Positions 8,598 to 15,880 of a stretch of DNA of 64,000 nt are shown piece by piece. Positions within the stretch are counted from its first letter, which is position 1. Each line of letters begins with the position of its first letter. The notes under the pieces were generated by a model, which was not told where the DNA came from, made no database searches, and saw nothing but the letters and a program-made list of their open reading frames with translations. The position numbers and the translations under genes were made by a program. The DNA is from Paenibacillus_AB sp036577625 (GTDB taxonomy: Bacteria; Bacillota; Bacilli; Paenibacillales; NBRC-103111), in the NCBI RefSeq assembly GCF_036577625.1, contig NZ_JARBDC010000001.1, forward strand, positions 364,356-428,355, in the 5' to 3' direction.

Positions 8598-9655
8598 CGC
8601 AGCGCGCCTCCTTCCGCGAGCGCGGGCAGCGCCAACGTGCGCAGCGCATGCTTGCGCCGCAGCCACAGGCTCGCGCCCTTCGCGTCGACGAGCTTATGGC
8701 CGACCAGCATGCGCACGAGCAGCGTACTCGCCATGCCGGCACGCCCCTTTTCCAAAAAATCGACGGGATGGCTGTGCGAGCCTACGATGACGATTCGCGC
8801 CGCCTCCCGTTCGTAGGCGAGCCGCATCGCGATGTCTTCGCTTGTGCCGGGAGCGGCCACGATGTCGGAATACAAGCCGAGACTTCGGACCCGTTCCAGC
8901 CCGGGAGCCCGTCCGTCGACATACGCGTGAACGAGCAGCTGCGCGCCGCAGCGGAGCGTTTCGTCCGATACGCTGTCCATGTCGCCGATAATGAGATCCG
9001 GCCTGTACCCTTGCTCGGTCAACGCGTCCGCCCCACCGTCGACGCCGATCAAAACCGGCCTCGCATCGGCGATATACGGACGGAGCGCGGTCAAATCGTC
9101 CTTGTACCCGCTCCCTCTCGCGACGATGAGCACCTCGTTCGAACGGATCGGCTTGCGCAGCTCCGGCAGCGACAGCGGCCTGAACAGCGTTTCCAGTTCC
9201 TGCTCCGCCCGCTTCAGCGTATTTTCCGCAAAGCCCCACAGCGTATGACGGAAATTCCGTTCGGCGGCCCGGTTCAGCCGCTCCCAATCCTTGTAGCCGA
9301 ACGGCGCGCAAGGGATGTCGGCATGCCGCCCGACAAGCCGGCCGGCACCGATGGCGACGTGCTCCGCGTCGGCCGCTTCGTCGAAACGGCTTTCGCCGAT
9401 CTCGAATATCGGAATCCGCCCGCGGATCAAACTAAGCGGCCCTTTATGCGGGAACGTTCCCGTCATCGTCCGTCCGGCGTTGACGACCGCTTTTACGCCC
9501 GCCCGAAGCAGCCCCTCCGCCGCCGGCTCGTCCAAATCCGTATGGCATATGAGCGCGATTTCCCCCCTGGCGATATTGCGGAGCAGCCGCTTCGTATTGC
9601 GGTCGGCTCTGACGGCTCCCTGCACGACAGCCGTACCCAGCACGGCATGATCCAT
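8579..9655 (-). CDS. steA: SteA-like putative cytokinetic ring protein (thiamine pyrophosphokinase-like fold)
   Basis: 358 residues. The middle and C-terminal parts resemble the thiamine pyrophosphokinase catalytic fold (LIVARGSGYKDDL, LIGVDGGADAL, LIIGDMDSVSD). The N-terminus (RLLRNIARGEIALICHTDLD) matches proteins annotated as SteA, a cell-division factor studied in Corynebacterium. The C-terminus has a hydrophobic stretch (GMASTLLVRMLVG). The ATG at 9655 has GGAGGG five bases upstream; longer readings would run into a terminator and lack a ribosome site. First gene of an overlapping trio with GT2 and MraY-like genes, suggesting a division- or envelope-linked pathway. Confidence 0.7.
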   Translation of the reverse strand: MDHAVLGTAVVQGAVRADRNTKRLLRNIARGEIALICHTDLDEPAAEGLLRAGVKAVVNAGRTMTGTFPHKGPLSLIRGRIPIFEIGESRFDEAADAEHVAIGAGRLVGRHADIPCAPFGYKDWERLNRAAERNFRHTLWGFAENTLKRAEQELETLFRPLSLPELRKPIRSNEVLIVARGSGYKDDLTALRPYIADARPVLIGVDGGADALTEQGYRPDLIIGDMDSVSDETLRCGAQLLVHAYVDGRAPGLERVRSLGLYSDIVAAPGTSEDIAMRLAYEREAARIVIVGSHSHPVDFLEKGRAGMASTLLVRMLVGHKLVDAKGASLWLRRKHALRTLALPALAEGGALRWNPYR

Positions 9656-9728
9656 ACCGGTCCCTCCGTTCGTCCTGCGAATCGTTTGTTCATTAGTTTG
9701 GACAATCGGGACCTCGCTCATGCGAACG

Positions 9729-9759
9729 AAAAAAAACATTCCGCCCGCAGCGGACGGAA
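9729..9759 (-). terminator. Intrinsic terminator after the Spo0E-like gene
   Basis: On the minus strand an 8-bp stem (TTCCGTCC / GGGCGGAA, one G-T pair) with a 5-base loop is followed by TGTTTTTTTT. It lies 63 bases past the stop of the small Spo0E-like gene and before the SteA-like start. Confidence 0.8.
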
Positions 9760-9821
9760 AGTTTTAACGAATCGGCTCGACCTAGGACGATCGCCGATCC
9801 GGAGTATATACGGGGCGCTTC

Positions 9822-9992
9822 TTATTTTCGCTCCTGCTGCAGCTTGATGAATTGGACCAAAAACTCGTCCAGCTGCTGACTCATTTCCAGAACGGTGTGG
9901 TCCGCAAAAGTTCCTTTCGCCATGGCAAGCGCCACCAAATCTCCCCGAAGCTGCTCGATCGCCTCGGACTCTTCCAACAGTACCGCGTTCAT
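9822..9992 (-). CDS. Spo0E-like aspartyl-phosphate phosphatase
   Basis: A 56-residue helical hairpin protein. It contains the Spo0E signature SQLLDEFL (SQxLD) in the second helix, preceded by a first helix ESEAIEQLRGDLVALA. Members dephosphorylate phospho-Spo0A and so delay sporulation; the SxxxD residues are the functional core. The start is the first in-frame ATG after a stop, with AGAGGA about 11 bases upstream. It stands alone with its own terminator, with a TATAAT at 10059-10064 on the same strand. Its location about 16 kb from spo0A would have been about 2 kb before the element inserted. Confidence 0.82.
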   Translation of the reverse strand: MNAVLLEESEAIEQLRGDLVALAMAKGTFADHTVLEMSQQLDEFLVQFIKLQQERK

Positions 9993-10297
9993 CTCCGTTT
10001 CATTCCTCTTTCATCATTATTCTTTTTTTATCGTTTGATATCGTTTGCTTTAGAATTCATTATAATACGGATCGTCCGTCGGTGTTTGTCACTTCTTGTC
10101 ACGGTCCATTCAATATTTTGTGGACTTCGGACACGATCGTCCACGTTTCCACGTAATCCGGCGATTCTCCCGGGCAATGTTCGAGCGGCTTCCGTTCATC
10201 CCGACAGCATCTTCGCGGTTTCCATTATATTCCTTGATAATCTTACATTTTCATCCATTTCATGCATCGTTTTGACGGATTTCAGTTCAAAAAAGCT
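9993..10297. other. Intergenic region between the Spo0E-like and CotH-like genes
   Basis: 305 bases with no gene. On the minus strand a perfect TATAAT (10059-10064) stands 67 bases upstream of the Spo0E-like ATG, but no good -35 is found at 16-18 bases. No convincing terminator for cotH is seen. Confidence 0.5.
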
Positions 10298-11395
10298 TTA
10301 TTCATCGAGCTCGCTTAAGCTGTCGCGCAAAAACCGGTTACGTTTATGAATGAATTCGATCATCCGTTCCGGCTCCCGATCGAAATCGGAAATCGATTTC
10401 GCTTTGTACGGGTCCTCCAGCACATGCGGTCTGAGACGTTCATGCCATCGACGAATAACCGGTTCCAATTCCCGGACCGTAAACGCGCTTTCGAGCACTT
10501 CCTCCATTTTTTTCCGATAAGCTTGGCGAAATTCCGCCACATCCAAAATGCGGGCCGTCAACGTATTGAAGCCGGTAATGGGAACAAAGTCGAAATCCAT
10601 CGGCTTCGCTTTGTAGTTTCGGCCCCATGTTCCGCTATAATCCCACGGGATCATGGCGAACAATCCGGTTTCGCCGTTTCGGTACATGGCATAATTTTGC
10701 GTAAAACCGTCGTAATTTTGCGTGCATACGACGCCGGCCAGCCATCGAATATAGTTGTCCACATCGATGTATCGCACGATTTGTTCGCGGAAATCGGGGC
10801 GCGGAACGGAATTGATTTTATAAATGAGCTCGCGGACGTAGCCGTCGTCTTCCTTGACGCCGTATTTTCGGTAGTAGCCCGATTCCAACCGTTTCTTAAT
10901 CTCTTTATCTTCCGAAAGCAGCGAAAAGTTGGCATTATTCCGGATGGCGTAATAGATCGCACCGTCCGGCAACCCGCGGGCTCGAAGAAAATACCGGTCG
11001 ACGGATTCCAGCCGCAAATAGACGCCTTCGTACGTTCCGTTCATGTAGAGCCGGATCGGCTCGGCGCTCGGCGCCGAAACGCCCAGCTTCCCGAAAAAAT
11101 CCATGGACAGCTTATTTCGAATAAAGGACGGGTCCAAATATTCGGCATTCAAATGAAATTCCGCGAAATCTTGTAGGTCGGCGCCGTTATAAATCGTCAA
11201 TCGGTACGATTTTTGATCCAGATCGCGCGTATAGGAGCCCCGGTAACAGATGCCGACCTTCCGCTCCGTATCGCCCGCTTTCCAGGTGGCCGGCTGCAAA
11301 TGCTCGCTCCAAATATCTCTATTTAAGTAGTTCATATATCGCGGCGTCATCGCAATATATTCGGAAGGCAGCTCACGTTTGATCAATGCGACCAC
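10298..11395 (-). CDS. cotH: CotH-type spore coat protein kinase
   Basis: 365 residues resembling the CotH family, atypical secreted-type kinases that phosphorylate coat proteins such as CotB and CotG in Bacillus. Landmarks are DIWSEHLQPA and ICYRGSYTRD near the N-terminus, RNKLSMDFFGKLGV, MNGTYEGVYLRLE, and MIPWDYSGTWGRNY with the metal-binding Asp. No signal peptide is evident, as usual for CotH. The start is GTG at 11395 with GAAGGG very close; a TTG nine bases in would have better spacing. The next gene outward, divergently read, encodes a Lys-Ser repeat protein, a plausible coat substrate. Confidence 0.82.
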   Translation of the reverse strand: MVALIKRELPSEYIAMTPRYMNYLNRDIWSEHLQPATWKAGDTERKVGICYRGSYTRDLDQKSYRLTIYNGADLQDFAEFHLNAEYLDPSFIRNKLSMDFFGKLGVSAPSAEPIRLYMNGTYEGVYLRLESVDRYFLRARGLPDGAIYYAIRNNANFSLLSEDKEIKKRLESGYYRKYGVKEDDGYVRELIYKINSVPRPDFREQIVRYIDVDNYIRWLAGVVCTQNYDGFTQNYAMYRNGETGLFAMIPWDYSGTWGRNYKAKPMDFDFVPITGFNTLTARILDVAEFRQAYRKKMEEVLESAFTVRELEPVIRRWHERLRPHVLEDPYKAKSISDFDREPERMIEFIHKRNRFLRDSLSELDE

Positions 11396-11573
11396 ACCCT
11401 TCGGAACTCTGTTTCCATCAGGCTATGATCGGGCCGATCTTTCGTTGCTGGGTACTCATTGAAATTTAAAATCGTCCATGCTTTTTTCGTAACATTCGAA
11501 TACGTTGGATGTAGTAGTAGAGAGATTTCGAGGCTCGCTACTGGAAATGGTATAGCTCAAGGAGGGGAACGAA

Positions 11574-11780
11574 ATGGCTGAAGTAACTGCCCAGGAAATT
11601 GAACAATATTTTAGACAAGCGGAAGAAGCCGGGCTTGTCCAGTTTATGAACCGCGATTCCAATTGGAACCATGGGTCGGATAAAAAAGACGACCACAAAG
11701 ATAAGTCCAAGTCCAAATCCAAATCCAAATCCAAATCGAAGTCCAAGTCCAAACACGAGGACAAAAAACATTCCCATTGA
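11574..11780 (+). CDS. Small protein with a Lys-Ser dipeptide repeat tail
   Basis: 68 residues. Positions 1-45 form a mixed, probably helical head (AEVTAQEIEQYFRQAEEAGL). Then a low-complexity tract of about ten KS dipeptides follows and ends in HEDKKHSH. The DNA tract is a run of TCCAAA/TCCAAG/TCGAAG-type hexamers, so length may vary by slippage. A strong AGGAGGGG ribosome site lies 8 bases from the ATG and a terminator follows, so it looks real. Function unknown. Ser-rich basic repeats are typical CotH kinase substrates in coat proteins; the link is inferred only from divergence with cotH. Confidence 0.75.
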   Translation: MAEVTAQEIEQYFRQAEEAGLVQFMNRDSNWNHGSDKKDDHKDKSKSKSKSKSKSKSKSKHEDKKHSH

Positions 11781-11784
11781 TCGG

Positions 11785-11822
11785 AAACGACGTTCGGGTG
11801 CGCCGGGCGTCGTTTATTTTTG
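11785..11822 (+). terminator. Intrinsic terminator after the Lys-Ser repeat gene
   Basis: AAACGACG (11785-11792) pairs with CGTCGTTT (11808-11815), followed by ATTTTTGG. It begins 4 bases past the stop codon. Confidence 0.75.
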
Positions 11823-11830
11823 GACGAAAC

Positions 11831-11880
11831 GCAAAAAATCGCTTCTTTGCGGACCATGAAGCCCGCTAAAGAAGCGATTT
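11831..11880 (-). terminator. Probable original spo0A terminator
   Basis: A perfect 13-bp stem (AAATCGCTTCTTT at 11837-11849, its complement at 11868-11880) is followed on the minus strand by a T-run. It lies 40 bases beyond the stop of the stranded spo0A 3' end, so before integration it would have ended spo0A transcription. Confidence 0.8.
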
Positions 11881-11919
11881 GGTCATTCGTCAATCGTTAT
11901 CGGGGGAATGCTGCGACTT

Positions 11920-12063
11920 TCACGATACTTTATGCTCGATCCGCAGCTTGTCCGCCACCATCGCGATAAACTCGCTGTTGGTCGGCTTCGACTTGCTGAT
12001 GTTGATCGTATAGCCGAACAGATGGCTGATGCTGTCGATGTTGCCGCGCGTCCAGGCGACTTC
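11920..12063 (-). pseudogene. spo0A: Stranded 3' end of spo0A (last 47 codons plus stop)
   Basis: Reads in frame from EVAWTRGNIDS to RIEHKVS and a TGA stop, identical in protein to the end of the intact spo0A at 25691-25834. Codons differ at synonymous sites: AAA GTA TCG here against AAG GTG AGC in the intact gene. There is no start codon, and the sequence before it (12064 onward) is unrelated AT-rich DNA. Interpretation: this is the host's original spo0A end, displaced by integration of the 13.8-kb element. Its terminator follows at 11831-11880. Confidence 0.9.
11930..12063 (-). repeat. Left attachment-site repeat (134 bp, within spo0A end)
   Basis: Matches 25701-25834 over 134 bases with three mismatches (11955 region, 12010 region, 12022). 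The inner 41 bases, 12023-12063, are identical and must hold the crossover if integration was conservative. Left of the repeat is GC-rich host DNA, right is the AT-rich element. Confidence 0.85.
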
Positions 12064-12178
12064 TGAATGATGATTTACCGATGACTTTATCGGGTTTCAA
12101 TCGAAGAATTTATGGGCAAAATCGCCCTGAAAAAATGATAAGATTTGCCGTTGGTTTTGTCAATAATTTCAATACTCG
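12064..12178. other. Element left-end non-coding stretch
   Basis: 115 AT-rich bases between the left repeat and the ImmA-like stop. No gene. A weak GGGC/GCCC hairpin (about 12115-12132) is the only structure; recombinase arm sites could lie here. Confidence 0.35.
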
Positions 12179-12949
12179 TCAAATGAACTTTATCTTTAGT
12201 AGTGTCATGACAGTTCGGGAAGCTTTGTTAGCCCGTGAAAATTCTTTGACAGCAATTTTTTGCGAAGTGTGATTTTTCCTTATCCATATCGATGAATTGA
12301 TGGTTGTGTAGTCATTTGATGTTGTCTTTCCATACAAAAGGGAAAAAGCGTATGACTTTGAATCGATTTGTTCACCGGGATATCTAATAGCAACCTTCCC
12401 CATAAGATTGCTAGAGACTTTAGAATGGGTTATTACCCCATCTTTTGAATAAATGAAGGCATAATTCCCCGAATGATATTCCAATATCCGAAAAACAGCT
12501 GCAAGTTTAGAAACCAAAAAATAGTCACTAATCCCTTTTATCGTTTGGAAATCAAATGGTGCGGTAAAACAAATTGGTTTAACCATATGTTCAGGCATAA
12601 GAAATTCTTGGGCGAATTGATTTGCCTCTATTTCCATTGGCTTTCGAGTAAAATCAAGCAGGTCTGTTCGTAAACATTCAAATTGCTCGCCATGATGATT
12701 TAGACAATAGTGCCCGAGTTCATGTGCTTTGGTAAAGTTTATACGCCCCACATTTTTTATGTCAGTATTGACAAGAATGATCGTTTCTCCTTCGGCTCGA
12801 ATTAAGCTCCCCATGAAGTTTGGATTATTATATTCCATCTCATCATAAATGATTTTATAGTGTTCAAAAATTTTATTTAAGCTCAAGGCAGGTGTAGTAG
12901 TAACTTTGAAATCATGAAGCACCATGTGGGCACTTTTGATTGGTGTCAT
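12179..12949 (-). CDS. ImmA/IrrE family metallopeptidase
   Basis: 256 residues. The zinc motif HELGH is at 76-80 and the third-ligand region EIEANQFAQEFLMP at about 106-119, the standard ImmA/IrrE signature. Family members cleave repressors or act in toxin-antitoxin and defence modules. The ATG overlaps the hsdS stop (ATGA), so it is translationally coupled to the restriction-modification operon and is its fourth gene. There is no HTH in the protein, and the usual XRE partner is not adjacent; the element's only XRE gene is about 9.6 kb away. The C-terminal 90 residues are unassigned. Confidence 0.88.
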   Translation of the reverse strand: MTPIKSAHMVLHDFKVTTTPALSLNKIFEHYKIIYDEMEYNNPNFMGSLIRAEGETIILVNTDIKNVGRINFTKAHELGHYCLNHHGEQFECLRTDLLDFTRKPMEIEANQFAQEFLMPEHMVKPICFTAPFDFQTIKGISDYFLVSKLAAVFRILEYHSGNYAFIYSKDGVITHSKVSSNLMGKVAIRYPGEQIDSKSYAFSLLYGKTTSNDYTTINSSIWIRKNHTSQKIAVKEFSRANKASRTVMTLLKIKFI

Positions 12950-14421
12950 CCGCGCTTCTTACTGAGCAATTCAGCTACCCGATTTGATATTTTGGCTTGT
13001 GTTTCTGGATTAATACCTCCATCTACGCGAGCGGCTATTTCCCAATGAATATGTTTATCTGAACCTTGTATAGGTAAATCAACAACATTAACTTCTGTAT
13101 CTATATAAGTAAAAGCTTCCTTTAGGGTTGCTTGCATTAACAAATCGCTTTCTTTTTTTGATTTTACGATCATATTTTCAATTTCATTGCAAAATGTCAT
13201 TAAGGAGTCAACTTTTTCGGCGATCCGAATTTGTTCCTGTAGTGGAGGGAGCGGGAAGATCGCTGACTTTAATCTTATAAGTGCCAATTTTGGCTGACCT
13301 ACTTGATTCGTTTTATCAATAAACTGTTCCTGCATAAATGAAGTTTTAAGCATGTGAAGCAGAAACATTTTATCTACACCATGAATGATTATTCTTGCAG
13401 CATTCTCAGTTAAATTCATGTTGTTAAATTTCTCTGGAACAATTCCAACTTTACCAATAGTGCTTCCAACGATAGTAATGTACAAATCCTTTGACTCAAT
13501 AATGTATTCTTTTATCTGCTCATAGACTTCGTCAGATATATATTTTAAATCAGAATCGTCTATGGTTTCATTTTTCATATCGGTGACGCGAATGTAAACA
13601 TGGGAAGTGGGAGTATCTGATAATGTGCAACCTATTGGAAGTCTTTTACCACCTTTAATGGTGGTGAAGTCCCCCAACCTTACCCATTGCCAACCAAGTG
13701 GAAGTTCAAAAGGTTTTTCATCATCACTAATCGGCGGTAATGTTTTTTCTTTTTTGAATTTTTTTTCTTTAATTAGTCGATCTTTTTCATATTTAATTTT
13801 ATCTAACAATACACATGCTGGTTCATCGATGCAATTTTGCTGTATAAGTTTGCCTTGAACAGCTTCTTGAAGGATAGATTGACGCAAAGTTTTTATATAC
13901 TGTTCATTTTTTTCAACTTTGGTATTAAACAAGTTCAATTTTTGGTCAATAAGTTGCAATTTTTTTGCGATTTCAATTTGGCTTTCAAATGGTTGTAATG
14001 GTATAGATATGTTTAAAACATCACTTGGTCTAATTGCCGCATAATTTGTTGAACCTTGTGGTTTTAATTGATTAAAGAAATCATCAGTTTTCAGAAAATA
14101 CTCTAAATAAGATAAATTAATTATTTCTGTATCTATATCAAATAAATAGTAATGACTACTAACAATTGCACCATTCAATTCTTCTGGTACAATTCCATAG
14201 CCACCTACTTTTGCATCTATTTCTGCTACTAGTAATTGCCCTGTTTTACATACCTGTTGTTTTTTTGTTTTTATTTCTGCACCTTTAATAATATCTCTAA
14301 GTACAATACCTTGACGATGTAGCTTTACTCTGCACCTCTTATAATCCATATTATCATCAATAATAATGAACTCTTTTTTATGACTAACCACATCCGCTAA
14401 CTTTACGATTTTTACTTCCAT
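12946..14421 (-). CDS. hsdS: Type I restriction-modification specificity subunit HsdS
   Basis: 491 residues with two target-recognition domains and conserved helices. TRD1 spans roughly 1-155 (ending ISIPLQPFESQ), the central helices about 160-215, TRD2 about 235-400 (LPLGWQWVRLGDF; FPLPPLQEQ) and the distal helix after that. A tail of about 60 residues (KHIHWEIAARVDGG) extends beyond the usual end. Starts one base after the hsdM stop and overlaps the ImmA-like gene by 4 bases. The two unlike TRDs imply a bipartite asymmetric recognition site, which cannot be read from sequence. Confidence 0.9.
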   Translation of the reverse strand: MEVKIVKLADVVSHKKEFIIIDDNMDYKRCRVKLHRQGIVLRDIIKGAEIKTKKQQVCKTGQLLVAEIDAKVGGYGIVPEELNGAIVSSHYYLFDIDTEIINLSYLEYFLKTDDFFNQLKPQGSTNYAAIRPSDVLNISIPLQPFESQIEIAKKLQLIDQKLNLFNTKVEKNEQYIKTLRQSILQEAVQGKLIQQNCIDEPACVLLDKIKYEKDRLIKEKKFKKEKTLPPISDDEKPFELPLGWQWVRLGDFTTIKGGKRLPIGCTLSDTPTSHVYIRVTDMKNETIDDSDLKYISDEVYEQIKEYIIESKDLYITIVGSTIGKVGIVPEKFNNMNLTENAARIIIHGVDKMFLLHMLKTSFMQEQFIDKTNQVGQPKLALIRLKSAIFPLPPLQEQIRIAEKVDSLMTFCNEIENMIVKSKKESDLLMQATLKEAFTYIDTEVNVVDLPIQGSDKHIHWEIAARVDGGINPETQAKISNRVAELLSKKRG

Positions 14422-14422
14422 G

Positions 14423-15859
14423 TTAATTACCCCAACTTGCTTTGATTTGTTTTATCAGGCGTGATTGTTCATCCAGATTTTTTTCAATTATTTCTATTAA
14501 TTCTTTTGGTGATAAAACTTCAATACTATTATTTTTGTTTGGATGATCTAAATCCAAATTATAATTGCGATTTTTAATCTCATCGATGCTAATTTTCCAA
14601 GCATACTCATTTTCAACACGGTTAGACCACCATTGTTTTTCTAACTCAAATTCTTCCAGTCGGATCGGTTTAGTTTTTGTGTAATTCTTAAACCCACTAG
14701 GAAGGGGATGTTCAAAATACCATATTTCCGCCGTAGGTTTTCCTTTTTCAAAAAATAACAAGTTAGTCTTTATATCAGTGTATGGGGCAAATACTCCTTT
14801 AGGTAATCGGACAATTGTATGAAGATTAAATTCTTCTAGCAATTTTTCCTTAATTGCTATCTTTACACCTTCGCCAAATAAAAAACCATCAGGCAAAACT
14901 ATTCCAGCACGACCGCCATCTTTAAGAAGATACATAAGTAATACCATAAACAGGTCAGCTGTTTCCTTGGTTCGGAACTTCTCTGGAAAATTAATTTCAA
15001 CACCGTCTTCTTCAATGCCCCCAAATGGTGGATTTGTAACGATAACATCAACTTGATCTACTGGACGGTATTCCCGCACATTTTTGATGAGCGAGTTATC
15101 ATGCTTTATCTTAGGTGCATCAATGTCATGCAAGATCAGATTCGTCACTGTGAGCATGTGAGGCATTGGTTTTTTTTCAATCCCCATTATTGTTTCTTGT
15201 AATACTTGATTATCCTCGACACTTTTTATTTGTTTTGTATTCTTAAAATGTTCAATAGTGCTTGTCAAATACCCGCCAGTTCCACAGGCAAAGTCCAGTA
15301 CTTTTTCACCGATCTTGGGATTGACCATATCTACGACAAATTGTGTAACAGGTCGAGGTGTGTAGTATTCTCCAGCGTTGCCTGCACTCTGAAGATCTTT
15401 CAATATGTTCTCGTAAATATCGTTAAACATATGGCGGTCTTGCTGCGTAGTAAAATCAATTTCGTTAAGTTTGTTAATTACTTGGCGCAATAGTGTGCCG
15501 GACTTCATGTAATTATAGGAATCTTCAAACACAGCTTTAACAATAAAAGCTTTAGGGTCGCTGTATTCATCAAGTTCCATTTCTTTGAGTTCTTTGAATA
15601 GCTTATTGTTGACGAAATCAAGCAATTCATCGCCTGTCATCCCCTCATCATTAGCTGCCCAGTCTCTCCAGCGTAATCCTTCTGGAATTATTGGACGATA
15701 CTCATCGCGCATCAATTCCCATTCTTCTTCCTTTGCATCGAAAACTTTCAAGAAGACCATCCACACCAATTGAGAAATACGCTGGGCATCTCCATCAACA
15801 CCTGCGTCTTTTCGCATCGTATCTTGTACCGATTTGATAATCGCTGAAATAGACATCAA
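14423..15859 (-). CDS. hsdM: Type I restriction-modification methyltransferase HsdM
   Basis: 478-residue N6-adenine methyltransferase. An N-terminal helical domain (QRISQLVWMVFLKVFD) leads to AdoMet motif I LDFACGTGGYL near 190 and catalytic motif IV NPPF near 275. GEYYTPRPV is the usual HsdM lead-in. Full length with no missing motif. 21 bases separate it from hsdR. It methylates host DNA together with HsdS, protecting against HsdR. Confidence 0.92.
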   Translation of the reverse strand: MMSISAIIKSVQDTMRKDAGVDGDAQRISQLVWMVFLKVFDAKEEEWELMRDEYRPIIPEGLRWRDWAANDEGMTGDELLDFVNNKLFKELKEMELDEYSDPKAFIVKAVFEDSYNYMKSGTLLRQVINKLNEIDFTTQQDRHMFNDIYENILKDLQSAGNAGEYYTPRPVTQFVVDMVNPKIGEKVLDFACGTGGYLTSTIEHFKNTKQIKSVEDNQVLQETIMGIEKKPMPHMLTVTNLILHDIDAPKIKHDNSLIKNVREYRPVDQVDVIVTNPPFGGIEEDGVEINFPEKFRTKETADLFMVLLMYLLKDGGRAGIVLPDGFLFGEGVKIAIKEKLLEEFNLHTIVRLPKGVFAPYTDIKTNLLFFEKGKPTAEIWYFEHPLPSGFKNYTKTKPIRLEEFELEKQWWSNRVENEYAWKISIDEIKNRNYNLDLDHPNKNNSIEVLSPKELIEIIEKNLDEQSRLIKQIKASWGN

Positions 15860-15880
15860 TAGCTCCTCCTAAGACTGCTT

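Noticed and set aside
11538..11777. Asp-Leu or Phe-Gly repeat proteins antisense to the KS gene
   Set aside because: Direct consequence of the hexamer repeat read on the other strand; the plus strand has the ribosome site and terminator.
11920..12063. Functional second Spo0A-like gene
   Set aside because: No start codon and no receiver domain; it is only the last 47 codons.
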